Source: Syngnathus acus (taxonomy: Eukaryota > Chordata > Actinopteri > Syngnathiformes > Syngnathidae). Taken from it: 64,000 nucleotides of DNA. A program made the position numbers and the translations under genes. Location of the stretch: NCBI RefSeq assembly GCF_901709675.1, contig NC_051094.1, positions 14,828,501 to 14,892,500 of the forward strand, written 5' to 3'. Below the pieces are notes generated by a model that was not told the origin of the DNA, searched no databases, and saw only the letters and a list, made by a program, of their open reading frames with translations. This document shows, piece by piece, positions 1-13,800 of the stretch (the first letter of the stretch is position 1; each line of letters starts with the position of its first letter).

Positions 1-824
1 AATTTCAACCGATATTGAACATTCACTGTGGCCTCAAACTATTTAGCTGTAAATGTTTACTGCATTTTTCATGGAACCAAAAACTATTCTCTATGCTGAG
101 TTAATGCAAATACTGAAAACTCATATGAATAAAAAAGCCTTGTATTGGTTTCTTAACTTTTATTTAACCTTCATTCAAAACATTTTGTTTTGCTTTTCGA
201 GTATGCATAATTTGTCTGCTTGTTCACTAATTTGTCTCATCTACTACTTCAATTCAGCGGCACATAAATAACTGCTTAAATAAACGACTCGTCAACTATT
301 AAAATTAGATGTCTGTGCTTTTCATTGTTGACGTCATCATGATTCATCGACTCATCTTGGCAGCCCTACAAAACATTTGGAGCTTTTCATCAACCATAAT
401 GAATGACTGATGGTAGCATTCATTTTCCTACAACTCCTTTACAATGCCGTAATATCTATTTTCTGCCTGGAAGCATATTGCCGTAGCATTCATTTTCCAC
501 TTTGCCGCTTTGAATTATTGTTGAGATTACCATCTAATATCTCACGGATATGTTGAATTGATGCTTCATAGGGGTGTTGAGAGGCAGCTCTACATTTCAT
601 TGCCATCAGTCATTGAAGGTGACAGCCAGTGAAAGAGGAAGTGTGCACACACATAACACACTCATTTCCACCCAATGTGCCTTAAACCCACTGACACGCG
701 CTTGGACATAAATGCAAAGATGTGAAATGCATTAGGTTTAGAAGTGCCTTTCACATTGGTTGACTGACATGACAATACATACTATAAATGCATGTGTTTG
801 GAATGATTGAATGTGTTAGGTGAC

Positions 825-862
825 GAATGAATGAATGAATGAATGAATGAATGAATGAATGA
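825..862. repeat. (AATG)n microsatellite
   Basis: About nine uninterrupted copies of a 4-bp unit, intronic. Confidence 0.95.
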
Positions 863-906
863 TATAATTTGAACATGTGTGAAAAGAACGACAAAATTAA
901 ACAATA

Positions 907-1235
907 CAGTAATCCCTCGTTTATCGCGCATAATTGGTTCCAAAAACCACCCGCGATAAGTGAAATCCGCCAAGTACGGTCACCAACAAGAAGTATTGGG
1001 CAGGCTAACGAGTTAGCGGAAAGATGCTAATTCGCGATCGTGCTAACACGTGAAAACGGACTTCTAAAGGAATGTAAACGAACATTTGGAGCAATACTAA
1101 ATTGTCCTAAAGTTAGACACATGTTTCCTCAATTTCGAAGTTTTATTTTAACTTTTAAATGTTTTTTTAATTTGGAAAGAAAATCCGGCGAGTGAAGCCG
1201 CGATAAACGAAACGCGAAGTAGCGAGGGATCACTG
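907..1235. mobile_element. Non-autonomous pogo/Tigger-like MITE
   Basis: The left end reads CAGTAATCCCTCGTTTATCG and the right end is its imperfect inverse (CGAGGGATCACTG). Both ends are flanked by TA, the target duplication of Tc1/mariner-pogo elements. The 329-bp interior has no transposase. The terminal sequence resembles the CAG..(A/T)CCCTCG ends of Tigger-type elements. A related fragment lies at 47864. Confidence 0.8.
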
Positions 1236-1874
1236 TATATACACACACATCATTATTCCTCTCTACATCAATACTTGAGTATGATGATAAGTTGTTATTT
1301 CAAGTTGTCATTGTAAGTTGTCGCTAGTTGTAATCGTAACACATACAGAACGCCAACATAATCATACAAATGTGGGATGTGTGCTGCGATTGTATTTCCA
1401 GACCTATAATTGGTCACATGTGGCAGTGGACAAAGGACACTTTACTGTATTGTGTGTGTGTCTGTGTCAATATTGAGCTGGTAAAAAATGGATCATATTG
1501 TCCGCGTGCTTGGCTCTCACATGGCGCTACACATTCAGGCTGTGGGTTATTGGCAGTTCTCTGTGTTATTGTGCTGCCAAGCTTTTGCCATAGCATCCAA
1601 ATATATGAGGTCAATGTGCTTCCAAAATATACTGCAGATCCTGTGCAGAAACTTGCATTATTTAGCCACGACTTTGTACGCAGACACAATATGAAGAAGA
1701 AGGTTTGGCAAAATAAAAACAAAGCCTTGTAATAACCACCCATTTTGACAGCTACTTAAGGAGAATTGGATTTCAAAATAAAAATTTGGTGAGAGTAATT
1801 GGTGAATGAGGCTGATTGTATTTTTCTTGTGACTTATGAGACACTGTCTTACCTTATGACTTTGCCCTCTTTAG

Positions 1875-4800
1875 CTGAAAAACAAATTCATGAAGAAGAT
1901 CCCCAGAGATGCTGAGGCCTCCAACGTGCTGGTGGGAGAAGTGGATTTCCTCAACAAACCCTTTGTTGCCTTTGTTCGCTTGTCACAAGCTACAACACTT
2001 GGAGGTCTGACAGAGGTGCCTGTGCCCACCAGGTAAAATGGCCACCATTGTTACAGACCAAATCTCTCTCCCTGCAGAAACCTCACGTTTGTTTCATCGT
2101 TGCACAGATTCCTGTTCATTCTCTTGGGGCCACAGGGAAAGGCCAAGTCGTATAACGAGATAGGCCGAGCCATAGCAACACTGATGGTCGATGATGTAAG
2201 TAGTTTGATTTTTAAAATGTTTCTGGCTCGCAATATGAAATATATATTACCAGCTGAGATGCAATGCTGTGATGTATTGACCACATCTGAAAATAATCCT
2301 AAGGTTCTGTCATGTGTAATTTCTCATATTTCTTGGTCTTACACTGTGACTTGATTCTTGTTTTCTTTGAATGAACGGAAATACAGTATTTGCATTTCAG
2401 TAATTTCTCTCTCAAGTCATTCCCAAATACAGTTTTAACAATTCAGTCAGTTATGAGGCATTGTATAGCAAATTTAAGGAAGCTGTTGGAGACAATGACA
2501 TTTAACACCCACAGTTTAAAAATAACCATGCAATTTACAATAAAACATAGTGAAATCATATAGACAATTACTGAAAAACAATACACAAAAGTGATTTTCA
2601 AATTATAAATATGTTAAAACAATAGTTTTTCATATACAAAAAGAAGAATCAAAAGAAAGCAAATAGAATAAACAAAATAACAACATTAGTGTTTTAACAT
2701 AACATTGTTTATCACCACATGAACAGTCAGGGTTTCATGGAATAAACTAAATTGTCATCACTAGTCAGAAAAACTTTAGCAATTGCCATTAGATAAAGAA
2801 CATCAGTTCTGTTTTTTTGCATGTAAAGAATTAGGAGATTGTTCTATGTTGTCCCAGTTCTTGGGCTTCTTGGATACAACTTCAATAAATGGGCCACATT
2901 CTATACGCAAATTGCTGTCAGCCATTTTACATATTGGCTGTTAGAGTCAATGTCAGAGCAGGGGGAAAAACAGAATGACACGACCAAACAAACAGCAATA
3001 AAAAAAGACATTATCTAGTAAATCAAGCATAAGGGTTTTTTATTTAGATTTGTTCCTGCTTGTATTATGAGTGTGTTGGGCAAGGGTAATAAATCCATCC
3101 GTCTGTCCTTCCATCCGTCCGTCCATCCATCCATCCATCCATCCATCCATCCATCCATCCATCCATACTAGTTTAAATTGTTTAAAGTGTGATTTGGACT
3201 GCATTAAAGATAAATGAGCCCCCCAAATGATTTTTAGTGATTCATTATCAATCGTAGTTAGAACGTTGCAATGCAGGGAGAAATTTGGCTGCAAAGCATT
3301 GCCACTTTGCATTTCACACTGCCGGCCTTAATGTCCAATTCCCATGCACGCTGGTACAGAAACGGAGCGGACTGTATTGGAGAAGTGAATATAGAAGTAA
3401 AAAAAAACTTTAATTGAGGCCTGAATGACTTGGAAGCCGATCCCATTCTGACATGATGTAGCATGCTTAACAAATATATTTGTCCACCTGACCCTTTTTG
3501 TCTCAGAGACAACTGTGGACTTTTATTTTTGGTGTGCTCTCACCATTTTGAACAGGAATGAGGTATTTAATTCACCTTTTGTGCCCAAATTTGAGCCACC
3601 TCCCCTGAGAAGTCAGAAATGTATCAAGCATAGCGATCAAAAAAAATATTTGCACAGGAATGCAAGTCAATAACCACAATCATCATCGTTGTCAGGTTTA
3701 ATTCGCTGACTGAATAACTGATTAGAGAAAAGTATCAGCGGACAGACACAAGTGAGACGGAAGGTTGAGTCTTAACTTGCGCAAGGAGAGCAGTACAGAC
3801 AGCTAACAACCATCGTACTACCTCTGAAGATCTGTCTGCCTCCTTGCTCTTTTTATTAGGGGTCGCCCTACCCACAAAGTGAAACAAAGTCCCTAAGGGA
3901 GGGGGAGCGTATGGGCTTTGTTTCGTAAACATAAAAAACGCAAGGTGATATACTTAAATGGCAACAGGATGAGGTGTCAAGAGTTCAGCAATGCTTCTGG
4001 CAGGAACCCAGAAGCATGTTTAACGCTCCGTCAAGATCGTGTGGTTGCGGTGACAGACACTCGTTGTCTCTTGACGCATGATAGATGAGTGGGCCTCTCA
4101 GGGGCCTCTCGGGGGCCTCTCGATGTATGACAGATGTGTGGTTGCGGTGTCAACCACTCATCGCCTCTCAAGGTACATGATGTACTATAGACGCTTCATT
4201 GAAAGTATGGAACAGGGTGCAGTCTTTCTTTGCAGTTGCAACCTGTTGGCCCAGTTGTAACCTCTCACCTCTCCTGTGGTAAGAACATAAGAACATCGCG
4301 GCAACACAGCAAGCACGTACTTGGCGTACCATAGTGGTAAGCCATTATGGTTATATGGCAATATTGTAATAAAGACTAATATAAGAAACGAATATAATAT
4401 TGCGTAAATGCATAATATGAGAAAGCGTATTAGAAAGTATGACTAAAGAGAACGCATGATAACATATATGTACATATTTTCCCAACAATCATCATCAAGA
4501 AGTGTACTTTTGTAAAACTATGAACTCAAAAATGAATGGATAATAACACTTACTATATTTTAGCAATAAAAATATAATTTCAGCTACTACCGAACCTCAA
4601 TGAAGTGGTGGGTTAACCGTTACAGAAACATGGAATTAAATTACTTACTGTTAATTTACAGAGGCTGCAGAGTGCACTGAAGGCCCTCAGTCTACATTAG
4701 TGTTTGTTAACCAGTTGGGGAGTAGTGTACATACTACCTTAACTGTGAAACATTCATCTTAAAAAATGTACAGTAAATTATTAAACTAACTCTCAGTGTG

Positions 4801-7800
4801 GTTGGCTTTCAAAACCCATCCGCTGGTCTTAATTTGAAGCCTTGGAAAAAACAAAGCCCATACCAAGATCAAGTTAAGTTGCTTGTGGTGGTGCCTGGTG
4901 GGAAGAAATCAATGAATGTGCCACTGCTCTGCGGAAAATATGTTTGTCCTCAGACTGATAATTTAACAGGCTAAAGGCCACTCTGTGAGAGTCATGTTTG
5001 TTCTGTTTTGGTTATTAATCCCATTTGGCAGAGACCTGTACTGTGGCCAGCTACCATTCACAAAGATAGAATAGACTATAAAAACGGACCAATTTTGTTG
5101 TCAATTACAGTGCCCACTCTCAGCTGGGTTTGAAATGTCAATATGGCTTGCAGAATTTAAGATATGCATGTTGCAATTCTGCTATGGACAGCAGAGGATG
5201 GAAATGAGTCAAACTGCAGCATATCGTTTCTACTAATCACCATTGCATGTGAAATGCTAAACTTTTACTCTGTTAACCTGTCATAGCTCTTCAGCGATGT
5301 AGCTTACAAAGCCAGAGACCGTGAAGACCTTATTGCAGGCATCGATGAGTTTTTGGATGAAGTGATTGTGCTTCCGCCCGGGGAATGGGATCCCAAAATC
5401 CGTATTGAGCCACCCAAGAAAGTTCCCTCGGCAGACAAAAGGTTGGAGTTGGAGTCAACACTGTGACACAATTTAATAGCTCAATTAATGTGTCTCATTC
5501 TTCTTCAGGAAGTCGGTGTTTTCCTTAAATGAATTGGGACAGATGAACGGTACAGCGGGTGGAGGAGGAGGTCTGGTTGCGGATGAGGAGATGCCAGTAC
5601 AACATGAACTGGGAGAGGAACTGGCCTTTACTGGACGGTGAATTGCCCAAACATAATTGTTAGGGGAAGAAAATAACTATAATAAACAATTCATGAAACC
5701 TTTTGTTTTATGGGTTACTCGCAGTGTCAAATTTATCTTTGTAAAGGTACAATACAAAATAATGTGTGAAAAATAACTGTTAGTTGTTAAGCTGCAGATA
5801 AATTTATAATAATTTCTCCTTTTTAAAAATCGATTCATATATGCTGTAGTGCAGTTCACAGTGTCAGTCAAATTACATTAAAATCATGACTAAAAATGTA
5901 TAATATCTTTGTGAATTGGACGAATAGAGTATTGATAGTACATCTCTTGCAGTTTTACCTTATGATGTCGCTGTTGTGCATAGATTTAAAGAAGAAGGAA
6001 ATGATGGAAGGATGAATTGCAGATATCACAAAATTACTGCACGATTCACAATCGACTATCGTGCCTTGTCTTTGTAATAGCTTCTGCGGTGGATTATATT
6101 TGGACATAAAGCGCAAATTGCCTTGGATACCCAGTGATTTCTACGAAGGTTTCCACATTCAGTCCATCTCTGCTGTGCTCTTCATCTACCTGGGCTGCAT
6201 CACGAATGCCATCACCTTTGGTGGCTTGCTGGGAGATGCCACAGATAACTACCAAGTAAATCAACGCACATGTCCCCTTATTTATTTATTTTTTTAATTT
6301 TATAATTCCTGTTTACTCGATTTTAAAATCCCACTTAGAGCTCACACATCCTTCTCCCACTACAATGTTATCTGTGTATGTTCTTCTCATCCTCAACAGG
6401 GTGTAATGGAAAGTTTTCTTGGTACAGCTCTGGCTGGCTCTGTTTTTTGTCTGCTCGGGGGTCAGCCTCTCATCATTCTCAGCTCAACTGGACCCATTCT
6501 CATCTTTGAAAAGCTCCTGTTTGAATTCAGCAAGTGAGCCTCTTCACCAACTAATGATACTGCAAAAGATCTGAATGAGGGAGATTATGGAGAGTACTGT
6601 GCTTTAAAAAAACACTTCAATGAATAATTAGAATCTGAAAATGTACAACCCCCCAACTAAATTCTATCCTTGAAGGTTGAAAAACATCTCTGAAAATGAG
6701 TAAGTGAGCATTTCCAGCTCTTGAAATCTTGGTTAACCAAAGTTGAACTTTTTGGGTATAATTTGCCTCAAGTGGGTATTTTCTATTACACGTCTCCATG
6801 AATGACCGGATGTGTTGGTGGTGAACACAGCTAGAATACATTGCAGTTATAATGGGGTGTGCACACTTGTGCAACCACATCTCTTGTAAAGGACGCTGTG
6901 ATTATGATAAATGTTGAACTAGTGAGACCCTTCTTCTTATTAAGATGTAGCAGTTGGCCTTCTTTGGCATTAGGCAGTGCTGACAGCAGGAGTGAACCAT
7001 GGTAAAGAACAAGTTAAACTACCAATCTGTTTTTCAGCAGGGCCAATTTGTTTATAAGGTTGTGGCGACTGTAGTGAAAGATCAGTTAATGAGTGCTTGA
7101 AAATCTGTCCCCATCGGAGAAGAATTTAATGTTAGTGTTTTCGCTGAGTACAAAAGTTGATTGGCTGAGTCTGTTGTCAAAGTGATTTTCGTTGAAGTGT
7201 TTAGGATTTCCTTTGTTAAGTGGTTATGAGATTAATTTGTGCTTGAGGGGTTTTAGGTCTTTGAGCCCTTGACTCATTTCATTCATTCAACACGCTTCCG
7301 CAATTTCTCTTCCCTAAAGGAATAACAACATTGATTACATGGAGCTGCGCTTGTGGATAGGCATCCACTCATGCTTGCAGTGTTTCATCCTGGTGGCAAC
7401 TGACGCCAGTTACATTATCAAGTACATGACACGTTTTACTGAAGAGGGCTTCTCCAGCCTTATTTCCTTCATCTTCATCTCTGATGCGATCAAGAAGATG
7501 GTGGGCTCCTTCAAATATTACCCTATCAACACCAATTTCAAGCCGGACTACCTCACCGCTTACAAGTGTGAGTGCTTGGCGCCAGACCCGGGTGAGTTTA
7601 ACCCTTCTTTGACTATACTGACGCTTGACGTTTGTGATTTATGTTTAACATTAAGGGCAGTCATCACAGTGGTCATTATTTGTGCAAATTTTCACTTTTC
7701 ACACTTAAGTTTGATTTTCATATGTAATTCAGCCTACATTAATGACAGCAATTTTCAAAACAAAAAAGTGGGGTCGATTTTAAGGGCCCGTGACTGACAG

Positions 7801-10800
7801 GGCCCAATAAATATAGTCAGTTTGGTTCAGTTTGGAGCATTGAAGTGCTGAAGCTCAAATCCCTTGCAGCACCCGTAGCAAAATTTACTATGCTTCCTTC
7901 AACATAGAATGCAACACAATAGAGTTCCATGGAATCACCTGCATTAGTGGAATTGTGTACTGTGCATCTAATGTCAGAGAAGTTCCAGGACTGGTGTTAC
8001 AACATTTCAAATCCAAACTACAAATTACACGTTTAGTGTTAAGGCCCCTGGACTCTAATCGGAAATGTGTAATTTGGATTTGAAATAAATGTCGTTGTAG
8101 CAGTCCTGGAGCTTTTCGTACCCATCTCGTATTATTGACCCACAGATGGACTGTAAAACATGCAATCATTTTTCCAAGCATTGATTTCTGTAACTGATTT
8201 GTCATTTGTTTGTTTTTGGCATGCTCGAACAATTTGGCTGCTCTCTCATACAAGTGAGTCCCCTTTTCATTGCACGGCATGGCCCGCAGGATGCACTCTG
8301 CGGCATTCTCATTATGACGTTTTCTTTTCTATTCCCTCCTGTTCCCCTCCTCATCTACTTCTGTCTTGTTAAACCCTCACCCTCAATCTGTCCTCTCCAA
8401 CTCACAAACAGTGGCTGCATTGATCTTCAATGGTTTAGTTCCAATGCCAGATAACAGCTCTGGTGTCTTTGGGGTAAGTGCTTATTTTCACTGAGTTTTC
8501 CATCGATACATAATTATGGAGACATTTATTTCAGGTTGAAAGTAGAGTCCCAGTTACAGATGTGTTGTTTTTCCTGATCAGGTGTTTTTCATTGTGATAG
8601 GAGGTTGTTTTCTCTCCTGTTACTTTCTTTCCTTTATCCATCCCATAATCCTCACACTCCCTCTGTCATGCGTGGATTACAATGTCACATTACTGCTGCT
8701 GTTTATTTAAAAAAAAAAAACACCATTTAATTGAGAAACCTTCCTTTTTCTCACCGTGTCTTTATCTCTGCATCACTGCCACCCAACCACTCGGCAGTTG
8801 AATGTGACAGCTCTTGACTGGAGCCAGCTGAGTAAGAAGGAGTGTTTGAAGTACGGGGGCTCCTTGGTGGGGAATTCCTGCAAATATGTCCCGGATCTGG
8901 CTCTTATGTCCTTCATTCTCTTCTTTGGAACATACTCCATGACTGTCAGCCTCAAGAAGTTCAAGTTTAGCCGCTACTTTCCCACTAAGGTGTGACACTT
9001 TAATATCTGTATATTTTCTGCCCCAAATTTAATTTAATATTTTGTTGCACAAACTTTCATTGCATTCATATTATTTCCACAACTGTCAATGAGACCTGCC
9101 TGAACAAATTGCTTCAGCTTTCTCAGAGCTGAAGAAGCAAAATTGAAGCACACAAAGTAAACAATAAAGTAACGACTGTGAAGCATGGAGGGAGCTTACT
9201 CGTGTTCTCAGATCATTCTGGAGCGGAATTTGCTGGCCATTTTTAGATTGCTTGGTCTCATCTACAGATTATGAGTCATCCCGTTGGATCCAAATGAACA
9301 AAAAAAGAGAAAACCATCCAAGAACAGAACAAAGAAAAATCAGATAACACTCAGACAATTTGAACCTGAGGTGCTCGTTGATCCAAAGCTCATTTGAATA
9401 TCTGGAAGAAGGTGAAAAAGAAGCAGTCTTGAGAAGACATTCTTCAAACAAGAGTTACAGAAATAATTTGATTGCAGTAATCACCTCAAAATGTTATGCA
9501 ACAGAAAAATTGGTCATTTTTGTTTAGGAAAATAATTTTATTGCATCACATATTGGACATCAGGGATATGCAATCAACAACAATCGGACAAATCAGACAA
9601 CTTTGCTTGTGCTATTTGGCAATCAATCACATTTAATAAATAGAGCTTAATAAGCACTTGTTTGACAGTAGCTGTGTTAATTGATGCCATGTCAGTGACT
9701 AACCCGCTTTTTATGTTGTTGTTTTTTTGACTGACTTTGTCATTATCTTCAGTTGTCTGTTATTATATTGTTTTTTTTTTTCTTATTCCAGCTTAGGAAA
9801 CTCATCAGTGACTTTTCTATCTTCATGTCAATTATGACGTTCGTGGGTCTCGACATGCTAATGGGCCTTCAAACTCCCAAGTTAATTGTACCAACAGAAT
9901 TTAAGGTAACGCCTATAGTTCTTCCTTTCCATGCCCTCTTTTATGCCCACCTGTCTATTGTTTTCACCTTCGTTTGTTAACACCTACTCGAGTCAATCAC
10001 CATTGGCTGTTTCAAAACATTAGGATCTGATTTTGTGCATAAATTTGAATCTTGCACAGTGTGCAACTCATTCTCCAAACAGGATGGAAATTAAATGATT
10101 ACCTCACTGTATTGATGCATGACGGAGGATGTTTCATCCACTCACTGTGAAAATATGGCATATGACGTGAAAAATAGCTACAAGGATTAAAAGTACCAAA
10201 TGCATGCATTAACATGTTTACAGCAAAGATGCACATTTGCCCCTTGTTGTCTCACTATATCAGATTGTACAACATGCTGTTGTTTGCTTGATTGCGCCAG
10301 TAGCTTTCAAAGAATTCTGCCACGGTTGGGTGGGTGAAACAAATTGAGAGGCTGTTATCAGAAAAATAAATCAGAGTAATACGCAAACACATTGAATAGC
10401 TTCAACCATTGATTGTGTTCATTTGAATCTGTCAAGAAAATGGCCAAACACTAAAAAAAAAACAAATGAAGAGAAGCAGTTACAGCATGCAAATACCGTA
10501 TTGTCCCGAATATAAGACGACCCTGATTGTAAGACGACCCCCTCTTTTTCAAGACTCAAGTTTGAAAAAAGACTTTTTGAACATCAAACTTAATTTTTAT
10601 ACAGAAAATGATTACATCTGAAACAAATGATTATAACAATATATTTGAGAGAAAAAGCATGTTATTTTGCCTCATTCAAATCATGCAAAAATTGTCTATC
10701 ACATCTTAATATCTGAACATTTAAATATGTAAACTAAAGAGCAATCACATTTGTAAATGAATGGCTTCTGTTTTTTGTAAATAAAGCAATCTACTGTAAT

Positions 10801-13800
10801 AAAACAACAACATTGCAATAACTGCATTAACCATCAAAGTAAAGTCTAACTGTAACTGTAGTCTTGAAACAAATCTGAAGAAGGAAAAACATTGCAAAAA
10901 AATAATGCAAACTGCTACCGCTATTTTTATTTTTATTCTTCGTGGCTTTGGCCTGGGGAGTTCAGTTCAGCATTCGCCTTGAAGATATCTCGCGTCATCT
11001 AGCGTTGTGAATGGGTATAATGTCTAGACCCCGAATGTAAGACGACCCCCACTTTTTCAGTCTTATTTCAATGCAAAAAACACCGTCTTATATTCGGGCC
11101 AATATGGTACTAAACAAAAAAAAAAAGAAAAACAACAAAAAGCAGACCCAGTTTCCATTTACTGTATTTCATGACATGTTTACGACTTGTTTCTTTTTGT
11201 CTCAACTAGCCAACTCGACCTGGTCGGGGCTGGCTGGTGTTGCCGTTTGGGAAGAACCCCTGGTGGGTTTACTTGGGCAGTTTTGTCCCTGCCCTCCTTG
11301 TCACTATCCTCATCTTCATGGATCAGCAAATCAGTGCTGTCATTGTCAACCGCAAGGAGAACAAACTGAAGGTAGGTCTTCTTATGATAGAATACTTCAC
11401 TTTAGGGGAATAACAGTTGAAAAGAAATTAAAACAGTTGTACATTTTAAGAGCATTATTTTTTTATTTACCTTTTCAAACTAACTCACATCTCTGCATTG
11501 TTGTAACTCAGTTCAAAGTCCTTATTGACTTTTATACAACTTGTCATTTTAGAGTCAAGACGATATAACTTTAAAATATGTTTCACCTTAGGAAACCCAA
11601 TTAGAATGACTGACCCACAGCATCTCTGTTCAGAAATAAATTATATCACTTATTCTTAACACATTGGCATTCACTTGTATATGCATCAAAGAGCAAATCG
11701 GGGTTCAGTATCTTGCTCAAGAATACTTTGACATGGAGCCTGGGGATCGAACCCTTAGCCTCTGGGTTGCGGGACGACTATTGTACCAATGAGCCGACCC
11801 ATTTCACAGCCTTAGCATAAGACTTCATCTCAAACAATTTCACACCAAAATAGGTGAAAATTTAAAATGGGGGGGAAATAAGCAGCTGACTTAACTGAGA
11901 GTTGCATGTTATTTAAAGCTGCTAGTGTTTTGTTTGCGTATGACCGTAAAGTAAAATATAAACAAGAGAAATATGATACAATCCCAAACAAATGCTAAAT
12001 AAACCTACTGGTCTGCTTCCCAAACTGTTTGAAAACCTGAAAGAAGAAATTTACAAAATATTCTATTTTGCTGTGAAAAGCTTTTTTGGCAGTTTTGTCT
12101 ATGAACAGCGCCAATTCCACAGATACATAAAACCAATGTCAATTGTACCATCTAAAAACTACAATAGTTACTAATGGGATTTTTTTTTTTTTTTTTAAGG
12201 CCGTATCCGAGTAGTTTATTTCTGAGACAATGGATTGTTGCCAAGCACTGGTCTGGTTTAATGTCTATGATAACTCCAGCAATAACTTCGTGTTGTGACT
12301 GTTTTTGTGGCTTAAGTAGTAAATGGCACCCATCAACAGGGCAAAGCCTGCGGGCACATTTTTGAATGTCATGAAACATAATTTCCTCTTCAACCATGCA
12401 GCTACATGAAAGATCTCCAGAGAAAATACAACCCAGAGACATCCTCCGTTTGATAATAAGCAGTTCGACCCGCATCCCTTTTATTATCACATCAAGTGTT
12501 TCTTCATGAGCCTAATGAAAAAGACATCTTTCAACATCTCTTATTTATAATTTCTGAAATTCATCAATCAATGTTTACACATATTGTTACATTTCAGACT
12601 GAGGTTTGCACAATGGAGACTTCACACACACCTTTGTCCGTTCTAATTTCAGTCCATATAAAAAATAAAGAACAATTAACTGGTGCTGTAACTATGATTC
12701 TGTGCCTGTTGTCCCGGCAGAAAGGTTGCGGCTACCACTTGGATCTATTCTGGGTGGGGGTCCTGATGGCCGCTTGCTCCTTCTTGGGTCTGCCCTGGTA
12801 TGTAGCTGCCACCGTCATCTCTATCGCCCACATCGACTCTTTAAAGATGGAAAGCGAATCCAGTGCTCCCGGAGAGCAGCCGCAATTCCTCGGAGTCAGG
12901 TCAGAAAAATACATTTGCATTTATGGATGTCTGTGTTTTTACCTGTGAAGTCAAATCCTTTGCAAAGTTATTGATAGCAAAAGGAAAGAACTTTGTGAAC
13001 TGATATCTTATGAGGATCTGCCATTAATTTTGGATTTTCAGAGAACAACGAGTGACAGGCATTCTGGTGTTTGTTCTCACTGGGGTCTCCATCTTCCTTG
13101 CACCAGTGCTAAAGGTATGACAGAGAAAATGCTTTATATTTATCCATGTCATCATAATACAGCAAACCCTGACCTAAGGCCTGACTGACCAAAACACGAG
13201 CTTCTGGTCCCGTACCCACTAGGGGGCCCCAAAGAGCAATTAAGTCATCATATAGCCTTCCGTGTATGACGTATTCCCCAAAAAAAGGGGTTCAAGTATA
13301 CAGCAAAAAGGTTCAAGTAATTCAATACTCTCAAACTTTATTTATAACAGCTCAGAACATTAACTGTTCCTCAGAACATCAACAAGACTGATGATCTTGT
13401 ATTCTTGTATTCTGGATACTTCTCAGCATGTCCAGTTGAAAAATGAGCATAAAATGTTGAAAATACCCATCCCATCTCCTGTTTTTTGTCAAATTGGTTG
13501 TTCTTGTCTCCAACCTTTTTTCTCTTCATGGCAGGTTTTAAAAATGACATGACTGGGATTGGGTGACAGGATGTCATTTCCTTTCACTTGGCGTCACTTC
13601 AGAATTCTGCAGTATTATATTTGTTCTTGCACATTATAGTTGCTCCAATTTTTTTAAGGCCGAGACAATGTTGTATATCGAATGTTGTGCAAATCAACCC
13701 GTCGTCCCCTCCAGCGTATTTTTACGATTTTTATTATCCCTATTAAAATCCTCAAACCCAAGGGGAGATCCAACAATAAAAATGATCAATCATTATTGGC

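Larger units (their letters stand above)
1..1874. other. Intron of slc4a5, 5' edge of window
   Basis: No exon recognised. It holds an ATGA-type microsatellite and a pogo/Tigger-like MITE, both listed separately. The open frames around 1370-1743 on both strands have no family resemblance and no flanking splice signals. Confidence 0.6.

Noticed and set aside
1370-1743. Overlapping 120- and 109-codon frames on opposite strands
   Set aside because: No splice borders, no similarity to known proteins, and located in an slc4a5 intron.
3690-4330. Possible solo LTR in the slc4a5 intron
   Set aside because: Distinct composition, but no TG...CA ends with a short target duplication could be established.
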